Origin: Chryseobacterium sp. Leaf405
GTDB lineage: Bacteria > Bacteroidota > Bacteroidia > Flavobacteriales > Weeksellaceae
Assembly: GCF_001425355.1 (NCBI RefSeq)
Contig: NZ_LMQN01000017.1
Span: 1-64,000, forward strand
Reading direction: 5' to 3'
DNA length: 64,000 nucleotides
Shown: one piece after another, positions 56,268-64,000 of the stretch
Position numbering within the stretch: position 1 is the stretch's first letter
Layout: each line of letters begins with the position of its first letter
The notes under the pieces: generated by a model
Told to the model about the DNA's origin: nothing
Seen by the model: only the letters and a program-made list of their open reading frames with translations
The model's database searches: none
Program-made: the position numbers and the translations under genes

Positions 56268-57263
56268 TTATTTATCAGCGTCTAACTTATATTTTGCAAC
56301 GTCGAAACCGAAGTTAAGACCTTTTGAATGCACTAATTCTTCTAGTTCTGTCAAAGATTTTTTACCAAAATTTCTGAATTTCATCAAATCAGACTTACTG
56401 TAAGAAACCAATTCTCCAAGAGTTTCTACTTCAGCTGCTTTCAGACAGTTTAGGGCTCTTACAGAAAGATCCATATCTGCTAATTTAGACTTAAGTAGTT
56501 GTCTTGTATGAAGAGTTTCCTCGTCATATTGGATAGATGCTTTTACAGCTTCAGTTTCAAGTGTGATTCTCTCATCAGAGAACAACATGAAGTGATAAAT
56601 TAATATCTTAGAAGCTTCTGTTAAAGCATTTTGAGGGCTGATAGATCCATCAGTCTCTATATCTAATATAAGTTTTTCGTAGTCTGTCTTTTGCTCTACA
56701 CGATAATTTTCAATGCTATACTGTACTTTCTTGATTGGCGTAAAAATAGAGTCAATCGCAATAGTACCTACAGGTGCATTGTTTGACTTATTTTGTTCTG
56801 AAGGCACATACCCTCTACCTTTTTCTACGTTGAAAGTAATTTCGAAAGTTACATCACTGTTTAGGTTACAAATCATTAAATCTGGGTTTAACACCTCAAA
56901 TCCAGTCATTGATTTTCCTAAATCACCAGCAGTAATAACCGTCTGACCCGAAACTTTAGCAACAACCTGCTCAGTAGCCTGGTTTTCTGCCGTAGCTTTT
57001 AATCTCACCTGCTTAAGGTTAAGAATAATTTCGGTAACATCTTCGATTACTCCTGGAATAGTTGAAAATTCGTGCTCTACACCTTCTATTTTGATAGATG
57101 AAATAGCGTATCCTTCCAGAGAAGAAAGCAATACTCTTCTCAAAGCATTACCGATAGTAAGCCCGAAACCTGGTTCTAGCGGTCTGAATTCGAACTGACC
57201 TCTAAAATCATCAGAGTTAAGTAGGATTACTTTATCGGGTTTTATGAATTGTAAAATTGCCAT
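56268..57263 (-). CDS. rpoA: RNA polymerase alpha subunit
   Basis: A 331-residue alpha subunit: N-terminal dimer/assembly domain ([36 protein letters not shown]) and a C-terminal DNA/regulator-binding domain ([33 protein letters not shown]). Position between rpsD and rplQ is the usual alpha operon order. Confidence 0.98.
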   Translation of the reverse strand: MAILQFIKPDKVILLNSDDFRGQFEFRPLEPGFGLTIGNALRRVLLSSLEGYAISSIKIEGVEHEFSTIPGVIEDVTEIILNLKQVRLKATAENQATEQVVAKVSGQTVITAGDLGKSMTGFEVLNPDLMICNLNSDVTFEITFNVEKGRGYVPSEQNKSNNAPVGTIAIDSIFTPIKKVQYSIENYRVEQKTDYEKLILDIETDGSISPQNALTEASKILIYHFMLFSDERITLETEAVKASIQYDEETLHTRQLLKSKLADMDLSVRALNCLKAAEVETLGELVSYSKSDLMKFRNFGKKSLTELEELVHSKGLNFGFDVAKYKLDADK

Positions 57264-57296
57264 ATTATTGGGTTGAGCAAAAATTTGATTAAAAAA

Positions 57297-57905
57297 TTAT
57301 TTAGAGTAAAGTTCCACGATAAGATTCTCCTTGATGTCTTCCGGAATTTGGATTCTTTCAGGAGCAGAAATGAAGGTACCTTCTTTCTTCTCATCGTTGA
57401 ATTGTAACCACTCATAATTTGCTTTAGAAGCTAATGCATCAGTAACAACTTCAAGAGACTTAGACTTTTCTCTTACAGCGATTACATCACCAGCTTTTAC
57501 CAAATATGAAGGGATGTTTAGAATTTCTCCGTTCACAGTAATGTGTCTGTGAGAAGTTAACTGTCTAGCAGCAGATCTGGTTTTAGCAAAACCTAATCTG
57601 TATACTACGTTATCCAATCTAGATTCGCAAAGTTGTAATAGAACTTCACCAGTTACACCTTTACTTCTGTGTGCTTTATCAAATAGGTTAGCAAACTGTC
57701 TCTCTAAAATACCGTAAGTATATTTAGCTTTTTGCTTCTCCATTAACTGAACAGCATATTCAGATTTCTTTGCTCCTCTTCTTTTGTTAACGCCATGTTG
57801 TCCTGGCGGTTGGTTCTTTCTTTTTTCGAAGTTTTTATCATCTCCGTAGATTGCAGCACCAAACTTTCTAGCAATCTTAGTTTTAGGTCCAATATATCTT
57901 GCCAT
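57297..57905 (-). CDS. rpsD: 30S ribosomal protein S4
   Basis: A 202-residue S4: N-terminal [15 protein letters not shown], the [14 protein letters not shown] helix, [20 protein letters not shown] and the S4 RNA-binding domain [19 protein letters not shown]. No zinc-binding cysteines in the N-terminal part (Zn-free form). Confidence 0.98.
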   Translation of the reverse strand: MARYIGPKTKIARKFGAAIYGDDKNFEKRKNQPPGQHGVNKRRGAKKSEYAVQLMEKQKAKYTYGILERQFANLFDKAHRSKGVTGEVLLQLCESRLDNVVYRLGFAKTRSAARQLTSHRHITVNGEILNIPSYLVKAGDVIAVREKSKSLEVVTDALASKANYEWLQFNDEKKEGTFISAPERIQIPEDIKENLIVELYSK

Positions 57906-57924
57906 AATGGGTAAATTCTAAAAA

Positions 57925-58314
57925 TTAAACTCTTCTTCTTTTTGGTGGTCTACATCCGTTGTGTGGCATAGGAGTCACATCAACGATTTCACTTACTTCA
58001 ATTCCAGAATTGTGAATAGATCTGATAGCAGATTCTCTACCTGCACCTGGACCTTTTACGAACACCTTTACTCTTCTTAAACCAGCTTCGTGAGCTACAG
58101 CAGAGCAATTTTCAGCTGCCATCTGAGCAGCAAATGGAGTATTCTTTTTAGAACCTCTGAAACCCATTTTACCGGCAGAAGCCCAAGAGATAACCTCTCC
58201 GTTTTTATTTGTTAAAGAAATGATGATGTTATTGAAAGAAGCCTGAATATGAGCTTCACCAATAGCCTCAACTTTTACTTTTCTTTTCTTAACTACTTTA
58301 GTTTGTTTTGCCAT
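57925..58314 (-). CDS. rpsK: 30S ribosomal protein S11
   Basis: A 129-residue S11. The signature [20 protein letters not shown] begins the fold, [16 protein letters not shown] follows, and the C-terminal [18 protein letters not shown] is conserved. Located 12 nt after rpsM. Confidence 0.98.
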   Translation of the reverse strand: MAKQTKVVKKRKVKVEAIGEAHIQASFNNIIISLTNKNGEVISWASAGKMGFRGSKKNTPFAAQMAAENCSAVAHEAGLRRVKVFVKGPGAGRESAIRSIHNSGIEVSEIVDVTPMPHNGCRPPKRRRV

Positions 58315-58326
58315 AATTCCTAACGA

Positions 58327-58704
58327 TTATTTACTAGCTTTTTTCTTGTTAGCAACAGTTTTTCTCTTTCCTTTTCGGGTTCTAGAGTTGTTTTTCGTTC
58401 TCTGGCCTCTTAAAGGTAATCCAAGTCTGTGACGTATTCCTCGTTGGCATCCTATGTCCATCAATCTCTTGATGTTCAATTGCACTTCAGATCTAAGCTC
58501 TCCTTCCACTTTTACGTTTTCTGAGATATAAGTTCTGATTGCAGCCAATTCATCGTCATTCCATTCGTTGACTTTCTTGTCTTCGCTGATACCGGCAGCT
58601 TTAAGGATTTCAGAAGAAGTACTTCTTCCTACTCCGTAGATGTAAGTTAAACCGATAACGCCTCTTTTGTTTTTTGGTAAATCAATACCTGAAATTCTCG
58701 CCAT
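58327..58704 (-). CDS. rpsM: 30S ribosomal protein S13
   Basis: A 125-residue S13: [25 protein letters not shown], the H2TH-like [21 protein letters not shown], and a Lys-rich C-terminal tail. It follows rpmJ by 9 nt. Confidence 0.98.
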   Translation of the reverse strand: MARISGIDLPKNKRGVIGLTYIYGVGRSTSSEILKAAGISEDKKVNEWNDDELAAIRTYISENVKVEGELRSEVQLNIKRLMDIGCQRGIRHRLGLPLRGQRTKNNSRTRKGKRKTVANKKKASK

Positions 58705-58713
58705 AATTTAATG

Positions 58714-58830
58714 TTAACCTTGTCTTTGTTTAAATTTTGGGTTTTTCTTGTTGATTACGAATAGTACACCTTTTCTGCGTACGATTTTGCAATCAGCACT
58801 TCTTTTTTTAATTGATGCTCTAACTTTCAT
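58714..58830 (-). CDS. rpmJ: 50S ribosomal protein L36 (zinc-free form)
   Basis: A 38-residue frame on the minus strand beginning [20 protein letters not shown] and ending [12 protein letters not shown]. It is L36 by sequence and by its place between infA and rpsM. Zn-type L36 has three Cys and one His ligand; only Cys14 is present here, so this is the C-minus form. Confidence 0.96.
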   Translation of the reverse strand: MKVRASIKKRSADCKIVRRKGVLFVINKKNPKFKQRQG

Positions 58831-58856
58831 TTGAAAATATTTATTTTTTACTTAGT

Positions 58857-58937
58857 CGAATAAAACCTTACGACATTATTCGGATAGTATTTATTTTTTA
58901 ACAATAGCCAAATGGAGATCAGACGATTCCATTTGGC
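58857..58937 (-). promoter_or_regulatory. Two hairpins in the infA-rpmJ gap
   Basis: The perfect 10-bp inverted repeat GCCAAATGGA / TCCATTTGGC (58907-58916, 58928-58937) begins 6 nt past the infA stop. A second, 7-bp CGAATAA / TTATTCG repeat lies at 58857-58882. No T run follows either, so this is more likely an RNA-processing or regulatory element than a terminator. Function unknown. Confidence 0.5.
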
Positions 58938-58943
58938 GGTTGT

Positions 58944-59159
58944 TTAATATCTAAATGTAATTCTCCCTTTTGATAAATCATAAGGAGACATTTCTAATTT
59001 TACCTTATCACCAGGTAAAAGTTTAATATAATGCATTCTCATTTTACCAGAAATATGAGCGATAAGGATATGCCCATTTTCTAGTTCTACACGGAACTGA
59101 GCGTTCGAAAGTGCTTCCGTTATAACGCCGTCTTGTTCAATATGTTTTTGTTTTGCCAT
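58944..59159 (-). CDS. infA: Translation initiation factor IF-1
   Basis: A 71-residue OB-fold protein: [55 protein letters not shown]. It helps IF-2/IF-3 in start-site selection. It starts 3 nt after secY and is followed by the two-hairpin gap. Confidence 0.98.
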   Translation of the reverse strand: MAKQKHIEQDGVITEALSNAQFRVELENGHILIAHISGKMRMHYIKLLPGDKVKLEMSPYDLSKGRITFRY

Positions 59160-59162
59160 AAA

Positions 59163-60542
59163 TTAATATCCAGTCGTTCTTGATAATTTAGACTGCATTA
59201 AGCCATCATAATGATGGTTCAGCAGATATGTATTAATCTGTTGAACAGTATCTAAAATTACTCCCACCATAATCAATAATGATGTTCCCCCGAAAAATAG
59301 AGCGAACGAATCTGTCTGAACAAAGCTTCCATGCACTATTGCCGGAAGGACTGCAAAGATAGATAAAAATATTGCACCTGGCAAGGTAATTTTTGATAAA
59401 ATATCATCTAAATAATCAGCTGTCTCTTTACCGGGTCTTACTTTCGGTACTAAACCTCCATTTCTCTTCAAATCATCAGCCATTTGGTTTACCGGAATCG
59501 TAATTGCAGTATAGAAAAACGAGAAGATAATAATTAATAGCGCAAACAATACATTGTATTGCCAGCTAAAAACATTCTTGAAACCTGCAAGAAAAGTATT
59601 AGACTCATCTACTTTTGTTAATAAACCGGGAACGAACATCAATGCCTGAGCAAAGATAATTGGCATTACACCGGCAGCATTAACTTTCAATGGAATCCAC
59701 TGTCTTGCTCCTTGCATAAGATTTCTGTTTACACCTCCTCTTGCCTGAGCTCTGCTTACATACTGAATAGGGATTTTTCTGACAGCAACGGATAATACCA
59801 CCGCCAAAAGAACAACCAACATCCAGAAAATTACTTCAATAAGGATCATGATAGACCCCATTCCTCCTTTTCCGTTCTGCACTGCCATCTCCTGAACGAA
59901 TGCTTCCGGTAATCTTGAAAGGATTCCCACCATAATAAGGATAGAAATACCGTTCCCGATACCTTTGTCGGTGATTTTTTCACCCAACCACATTGCGAAT
60001 ACCGAACCACCTACCAAGATTACAATACTTGGTAACCAGAACATGATAGAATTTGGCTCTACATAATATGCAGAAGAGAACTGAGCATATGGTAAAAATA
60101 ATTGAGTAATAGAAGTTAAATAAGAAGGTGCCTGTACAAGACAAACTCCGATAGTTAACCATCTGGTAATTTGATTCAATGTATTTCTACCTGACTCTCC
60201 ATCTTTCTGAAGCTTCTGAAGATAAGGAATAGCCATTCCCATCAACTGAACAATAATAGAAGCAGAAATATAAGGCATGATACCCAACGCCATTACGGAA
60301 GCATGACTGAAAGCTCCTCCCGTAAACGACGAAAGCAAGCCAAGGAGACCTGCTCCTTGCTTGTTACCGCCTTGATTTTTATAATGCTCTAAGAGATCTC
60401 CTACTTCTGCAAGGTTAATCGCAGGAAGAGAGATATAAGATGCGAATCTATACACTAGGATAATACCTAAAGTGAAGAGAATTTTATCTCTTAGTTCTTT
60501 AAGACTCCAAATATTTTTAAGTGTTTGTATAAATTCTTTCAT
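59163..60542 (-). CDS. secY: Preprotein translocase subunit SecY
   Basis: A 459-residue, ten-TM channel protein. It shows the N-terminal KDLRDKI-like helix (KELRDKILFTLGIIL), the plug region around GGAFSHASVMALGIMPYISASI, the cytosolic loop with YVSRAQARGGVNRN, and GIGNGISILIMVGI. It forms the SecYEG channel. Between rplO (9 nt) and infA (3 nt). Confidence 0.98.
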   Translation of the reverse strand: MKEFIQTLKNIWSLKELRDKILFTLGIILVYRFASYISLPAINLAEVGDLLEHYKNQGGNKQGAGLLGLLSSFTGGAFSHASVMALGIMPYISASIIVQLMGMAIPYLQKLQKDGESGRNTLNQITRWLTIGVCLVQAPSYLTSITQLFLPYAQFSSAYYVEPNSIMFWLPSIVILVGGSVFAMWLGEKITDKGIGNGISILIMVGILSRLPEAFVQEMAVQNGKGGMGSIMILIEVIFWMLVVLLAVVLSVAVRKIPIQYVSRAQARGGVNRNLMQGARQWIPLKVNAAGVMPIIFAQALMFVPGLLTKVDESNTFLAGFKNVFSWQYNVLFALLIIIFSFFYTAITIPVNQMADDLKRNGGLVPKVRPGKETADYLDDILSKITLPGAIFLSIFAVLPAIVHGSFVQTDSFALFFGGTSLLIMVGVILDTVQQINTYLLNHHYDGLMQSKLSRTTGY

Positions 60543-60551
60543 TAGTAATTA

Positions 60552-61001
60552 TTATAAGGTAATTGCTTTTCCACCTGCTTTAGCAATAAGCTCTTCAGCA
60601 GATTTAGTGAACTTGTCAGCAGAGATTGAAACCGCAGATTTCAATTCTCCTCTACCCATAATTTTCACTAATTCGTTTTTAGTAATTATACCGTTCTCAA
60701 TTAAAACTTCTCTTGTAATATCTCCAGTGATAGATTTATTTTCAATTAAAATTTGAATTGTATCAAGGTTAACTCCTCTAAACTCTTTTCTGTTTACGTT
60801 TTTGAATCCGAATTTCGGTAATCTTCTTTGTAAAGGCATCTGACCTCCTTCAAAACCGATCTTCTGAGAATAACCAGCTCTTGCTTTCTGTCCTTTGTGA
60901 CCTTTCGTAGAAGTACCTCCTTTTCCAGTACCCTGACCTCTACCAATTCTTTTTGAATTGAAAGTAGATCCTGCAGCTGGTTTTATGTTGTTTAAATTCA
61001 T
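60552..61001 (-). CDS. rplO: 50S ribosomal protein L15
   Basis: A 149-residue L15: glycine-rich N-terminal GRGQGTGKGGTSTKGHKGQKAR, FEGGQMPLQRRLPKFGF, and the C-terminal globular domain (SISADKFTKSAEELI). Confidence 0.98.
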   Translation of the reverse strand: MNLNNIKPAAGSTFNSKRIGRGQGTGKGGTSTKGHKGQKARAGYSQKIGFEGGQMPLQRRLPKFGFKNVNRKEFRGVNLDTIQILIENKSITGDITREVLIENGIITKNELVKIMGRGELKSAVSISADKFTKSAEELIAKAGGKAITL

Positions 61002-61020
61002 TTTAAAATTATTTTAAAAA

Positions 61021-61197
61021 TTATTTTTGAACTTCAAGTAAATGACTAACTGCAGCTATCATTCCTAAGATAGAAGGAGTAGCTTCGTGTTCTACAACTT
61101 GGTGAAGTTTCTTTAATCCTAATGCTTCAAGCGTTCTCTTTTGGGTTTTTGTTCTTCCAATAGCGCTTCTTACTTGCTTTACTTTGATTGTTGCCAT
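61021..61197 (-). CDS. rpmD: 50S ribosomal protein L30
   Basis: A 58-residue frame, translated by eye from the minus strand: MATIKVKQVRSAIGRTKTQK ... LEALGLKKLHQVVEHEA ... LLEVQK. It is L30 by sequence and by its position between rpsE (10 nt) and rplO (19 nt). Confidence 0.96.
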   Translation of the reverse strand: MATIKVKQVRSAIGRTKTQKRTLEALGLKKLHQVVEHEATPSILGMIAAVSHLLEVQK

Positions 61198-61207
61198 TGT
61201 TTTATTT

Positions 61208-61729
61208 TTAACCGTTAAACACTTTACTTAGTGAAACTCCTCTCATTCTAGCAATTTCTTCTGGTCTTCTGATATCCAATAACGCTTTGAAAGTAGCTTT
61301 CACCACGTTGTGAGGGTTAGAAGAACCTTTAGATTTTGAAAGGATATCGTGAATACCAGCAGACTCCAATACCGCTCTTACCGCACCTCCGGCAATAAGA
61401 CCTGTACCGTGAGAAGCAGGTCTCAAGAAGATATCAGCACCACCGTATCTAGCAGCAGTTTGGTGAGGAATAGTGTGGTTCATTACAGGAACTTTAACAA
61501 GGTTTTTCTTAGCGTCTTCAACTGCTTTAGCAATTGCAGAAGCCACCTCCTTAGATTTCCCTAAACCAAAACCGATAATACCTTCTTCATTTCCTACAAC
61601 AACGATTGCAGAAAATCCGAAAGCTCTACCTCCTTTGGTTACTTTTGTTACTCTGTTAACAGCTACGAGACGATCTTTAAGTTCTAATCCTCCCGGTTTT
61701 ACTCTTTCTATATTATCTAGTCCTAACAT
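61208..61729 (-). CDS. rpsE: 30S ribosomal protein S5
   Basis: A 173-residue S5: [24 protein letters not shown] (dsRBD-like N-terminal domain), [17 protein letters not shown], and the C-terminal [18 protein letters not shown] domain. Confidence 0.98.
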   Translation of the reverse strand: MLGLDNIERVKPGGLELKDRLVAVNRVTKVTKGGRAFGFSAIVVVGNEEGIIGFGLGKSKEVASAIAKAVEDAKKNLVKVPVMNHTIPHQTAARYGGADIFLRPASHGTGLIAGGAVRAVLESAGIHDILSKSKGSSNPHNVVKATFKALLDIRRPEEIARMRGVSLSKVFNG

Positions 61730-61748
61730 ATTTTCCGAAATTTAATGA

Positions 61749-62102
61749 TTAGAATTTAAGTCCACCTTCTCTCGCACCATCAGCCAGAGCCTTAACTCTT
61801 CCGTGATATACGAATCCGTTTCTATCAAACACTATGTTTTCAATTCCTGCAGCAATAGCTTTAACAGCGATAGCTTTACCTACAGCAGCAGAAACGTCAG
61901 TTTTAGTTCCGTTAGCATCAACACCCTTCTCTCTAGAAGAAGCCGAAGCTAAAGTTTTTCCACTGTGATCGTCGATTAACTGAGCGTAAATTTCCTTATT
62001 ACTTTTATATACAGATAATCTTGGCAATTCAGAAGATCCAGAGATTTTTCCTCTTACTCTTCTTTTTATTCTTATTCTTTTTTCTAATTTACTTAATGCC
62101 AT
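61749..62102 (-). CDS. rplR: 50S ribosomal protein L18
   Basis: A 117-residue L18: basic N-terminal [46 protein letters not shown], and the closing [24 protein letters not shown]. Confidence 0.98.
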   Translation of the reverse strand: MALSKLEKRIRIKRRVRGKISGSSELPRLSVYKSNKEIYAQLIDDHSGKTLASASSREKGVDANGTKTDVSAAVGKAIAVKAIAAGIENIVFDRNGFVYHGRVKALADGAREGGLKF

Positions 62103-62117
62103 AATACTTATAATTTA

Positions 62118-62663
62118 TTAAGCAGATTTACCAGCTTTACGTCTAACAATTTCTCCTACGAATTTCACACCTTTTCCTTTGTAAGGCTCAGGTTTTCTGA
62201 AAGAACGGATCTTTGCAGCTACCATTCCTAGAAGTTGGTTGTCGTGAGACGTTAAAGTAATAATTGGGTTTTTACCTTTTTCAGTCAATGTATCAACTTT
62301 CACTTCGCTTGGAAGTTCTAATACGATACCATGAGAGAATCCTAAAGCTAACTCAAGTTTTTGACCTGCGTGTGAAGCTCTGTATCCTACCCCTACTAGT
62401 TCTAGTTTCTTTTCGAAACCTGTATTTACACCAACAATCATGTTGTTGATTAACGCTCTGTATAAACCGTGAAGCGCCTTGTGTTGTTTAGAATCAGATG
62501 GTCTGTTAACGTTAAGTTCACCATCTTTTTGTTCTAAAGTAATTCCTGCTGTAAGCTCCTGAGAAAGTTCTCCTTTAGGACCTTTTACAGTTACTACACT
62601 GTTGTTCTCAGTGACAGTAATACCAGCTGGAATTGTTATAATTGCTTTACCAATTCTTGACAT
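62118..62663 (-). CDS. rplF: 50S ribosomal protein L6
   Basis: A 181-residue L6 with both repeated domains: MSRIGKAIITIPAGI, VKGPKGELS, GVGYRASHAGQKLEL, LGFSHGI, and the terminal EPYKGKGVKFVGEIVRRKAGKSA. Confidence 0.98.
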   Translation of the reverse strand: MSRIGKAIITIPAGITVTENNSVVTVKGPKGELSQELTAGITLEQKDGELNVNRPSDSKQHKALHGLYRALINNMIVGVNTGFEKKLELVGVGYRASHAGQKLELALGFSHGIVLELPSEVKVDTLTEKGKNPIITLTSHDNQLLGMVAAKIRSFRKPEPYKGKGVKFVGEIVRRKAGKSA

Positions 62664-62680
62664 TTTCCTGTGATTAAAAA

Positions 62681-63079
62681 TTAATAAACATAGCAGATTA
62701 CTTCACCGCCTACTTTTTCTTCTCTAGCTTTCTTGTCAGTCATTACTCCTTTAGAAGTAGAGATGATAGAAATACCCAAACCGTTCAGTACTCTTGGAAG
62801 TTCAGTAGAACCTTTGTACTGTCTCAAACCTGGTCTAGAAGCTCTTTGGATAGACTTGATAGCCGGTTTTGTAGTTTGTTTGTCGTACTTTAAAGCGATT
62901 TTGATCGTTCCCTGAACAGCGCTTTCTTCAAACTTGTAGTTTAAGATGTACCCTTGTTCAAATAAGATCTTAGTAATCTCCTTTTTGATTTTTGATGCAG
63001 GAATTTCCACCACCTTGTGGCCTGCGCTTTGTGCGTTCCTTACTCTTGTTAGGAAATCTGAAATTGGATCTGTTACCAT
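62681..63079 (-). CDS. rpsH: 30S ribosomal protein S8
   Basis: A 132-residue S8: DPISDFLTRVRNAQSAGHKVVEIPASKIKKEI, then the C-terminal GLGISIISTSKGVMTDKKAREEKVGGEVICYVY. Starts after a 147-nt gap from rpsN that contains a strong hairpin. Confidence 0.98.
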   Translation of the reverse strand: MVTDPISDFLTRVRNAQSAGHKVVEIPASKIKKEITKILFEQGYILNYKFEESAVQGTIKIALKYDKQTTKPAIKSIQRASRPGLRQYKGSTELPRVLNGLGISIISTSKGVMTDKKAREEKVGGEVICYVY

Positions 63080-63136
63080 TTTTCTTTTATAAATTATTGG
63101 TTAAAGAACAATCAGTTTTGTAAAGACTTGAAGAAG

Positions 63137-63174
63137 AAAATATCAGACTTCAGAAAACTTCGGTCTGATATTTT
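63137..63174. promoter_or_regulatory. 12-bp hairpin in the rpsN-rpsH gap
   Basis: AAAATATCAGAC (63137-63148) and GTCTGATATTTT (63163-63174) are exact reverse complements with a 14-nt loop. T-rich stretches lie on both sides. It interrupts an otherwise tightly packed operon, so partial termination, mRNA processing or r-protein autoregulation is possible. Which is unknown. Confidence 0.6.
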
Positions 63175-63226
63175 TATCTTTAGTATCTGAACAACTTAAT
63201 TGTCCCGAATTTTTAATTAGTAATAA

Positions 63227-63496
63227 TTACCAACTAGCTTTTTTAACACCCGGGATAAGACCGTTGTTTGCCATTTCTCTGAAAGTTACTCTGGAAATAC
63301 CAAACGTTCTCATGTATCCTCTTGGCCTACCTGTTAATTTACATCTGTTGTGTAATCTTACAGGAGAAGCATTTTTAGGCAATTTCTGAAGTCCTTCATA
63401 ATCACCAGCTTCTTTTAAAGCTTTTCTTTTTTCTGCGTATTTAGCAACTACTGCTTCTCTTTTGCGCTCACGCGCTTTCATTGATTCTTTAGCCAT
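63227..63496 (-). CDS. rpsN: 30S ribosomal protein S14 (zinc-free form)
   Basis: An 89-residue S14 of the long, zinc-independent type: [50 protein letters not shown]. The short zinc form has CxxC...CxxC; here a single Cys remains. Starts 3 nt after rplE. Confidence 0.97.
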   Translation of the reverse strand: MAKESMKARERKREAVVAKYAEKRKALKEAGDYEGLQKLPKNASPVRLHNRCKLTGRPRGYMRTFGISRVTFREMANNGLIPGVKKASW

Positions 63497-63499
63497 TTC

Positions 63500-64000
63500 T
63501 TAGTTCTTTTTGAAAGGTAAACCGAAGTGAGTTAATAATGCTTTAGCTTCTTTATCTGTTTTAGCAGTTGTAACGAAAGTGATGTCCATCCCTTGGATTT
63601 TTTTCACTTTGTCGATTGCGATTTCAGGGAAGATAATTTGCTCAGTAATACCTAAGTTATAATTACCTCTACCGTCGAAACCATCAGCTTTAATACCAGA
63701 AAAATCTCTAATACGTGGTAAAGCAGAAGCGGTAAGTCTGTCTAAGAATTCATACATTTTGTTTGCTCTTAGCGTAACTTTAGCACCTACAGGCATTCCT
63801 TTTCTCAATTTGAAAGCAGCTTCGTCTTTCTTAGAGATAGTACCTACAGCCTTCTGACCAGTGATGTTCGTTAATTCTTCAACAGCATAATCAATGATCT
63901 TTTTGTCAGCAGTAGCGTCTCCTAAACCTTGAGATAAAATGATTTTCTCAAGTTTTGGCACCTGCATTACTGATTTGTATCCGAATTCTTCCATCATTGC
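63500..64000 (-). CDS. rplE: 50S ribosomal protein L5 (5' end cut by window edge)
   Basis: L5 from its [21 protein letters not shown] region to the C-terminal [12 protein letters not shown]. The frame is still open at the last base (Ala-Met-Met-Glu-Glu), and L5 normally has ~20 more N-terminal residues, so the true start lies beyond 64000. The internal ATG at 63997 is not the start. The gene continues the spc operon. Confidence 0.96.
   Translation of the reverse strand, partial: AMMEEFGYKSVMQVPKLEKIILSQGLGDATADKKIIDYAVEELTNITGQKAVGTISKKDEAAFKLRKGMPVGAKVTLRANKMYEFLDRLTASALPRIRDFSGIKADGFDGRGNYNLGITEQIIFPEIAIDKVKKIQGMDITFVTTAKTDKEAKALLTHFGLPFKKN

Overview
The window is AT-rich chromosomal DNA from a Bacteroidota bacterium. 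Gene content and protein style point to the Chryseobacterium/Weeksellaceae group of Flavobacteriia: a T9SS type A sorting domain, a split MetH, TAnnTTTG-type -7 promoter elements, weak Shine-Dalgarno signals, TSP3-OmpA outer-membrane proteins and a very A/T-biased third codon position. This taxonomic call is inference from content. I found no tRNA, rRNA, CRISPR, IS element or prophage. The genus-level architecture looks like stable core genome.

Layout. (1) 21-8895, minus strand: a complete methionine operon (metX, a kinase-less homoserine dehydrogenase, metZ, metH split in two, metF). It has a clear promoter and SAM-I riboswitch at its head and an intrinsic terminator at its end. (2) 9049-14109: a GH63-like glucosidase, a secreted T9SS cargo protein with an FN3-like domain, and an OsmC-type peroxidase. 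(3) 14195-21330: a MoxR/DUF58/DUF4350/DUF4129/multi-TM/SpoIIM-like operon with a divergent RDD membrane protein, an envelope-maintenance type locus. (4) 21448-29128: a GNAT gene behind a perfect FNR-type palindrome, a glycosyltransferase/phosphoesterase pair, yebC, an OmpA/TSP3 porin, smpB, a YbiT-like ABC-F and an M48 protease. (5) 29354-38790: recJ-nadD-DUF3817, a TonB-receptor-like barrel, an alpha/beta-hydrolase lipoprotein apparently cut short by an in-frame TAG, a serine beta-lactamase-like lipoprotein and a GH43/F5-8C glycosidase. (6) 38818-47821: a tightly packed operon joining two guanidino-group hydrolases, a CPBP protease, S-adenosylmethionine decarboxylase, a DUF4178 membrane protein, a small membrane protein, DUF350, a membrane-embedded spermidine-synthase-like protein, an exported FAD amine-oxidase-like protein and a His-bearing polytopic protein. 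(7) 48128-55680: small membrane proteins, citrate synthase, enolase, and a four-gene two-component locus with an apparently split 7-TM sensor. (8) 55688-64000: the 3' part of the S10/spc/alpha ribosomal-protein cluster (partial rplE to rplQ), including secY, infA, rpmJ and rpoA.

How parts connect. The met operon makes methionine, and so SAM, under SAM feedback; its homoserine dehydrogenase seems dedicated to this branch. The operon in (6) consumes SAM through SpeD and SpeE-like enzymes. Its arginine/citrulline hydrolases could feed ornithine, but no ornithine or arginine decarboxylase is in the window. The presence of DUF350, DUF4178, a membrane aminopropyltransferase and an exported flavoprotein suggests polyamine chemistry at the cell envelope. 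This is the best candidate here for a poorly described system.
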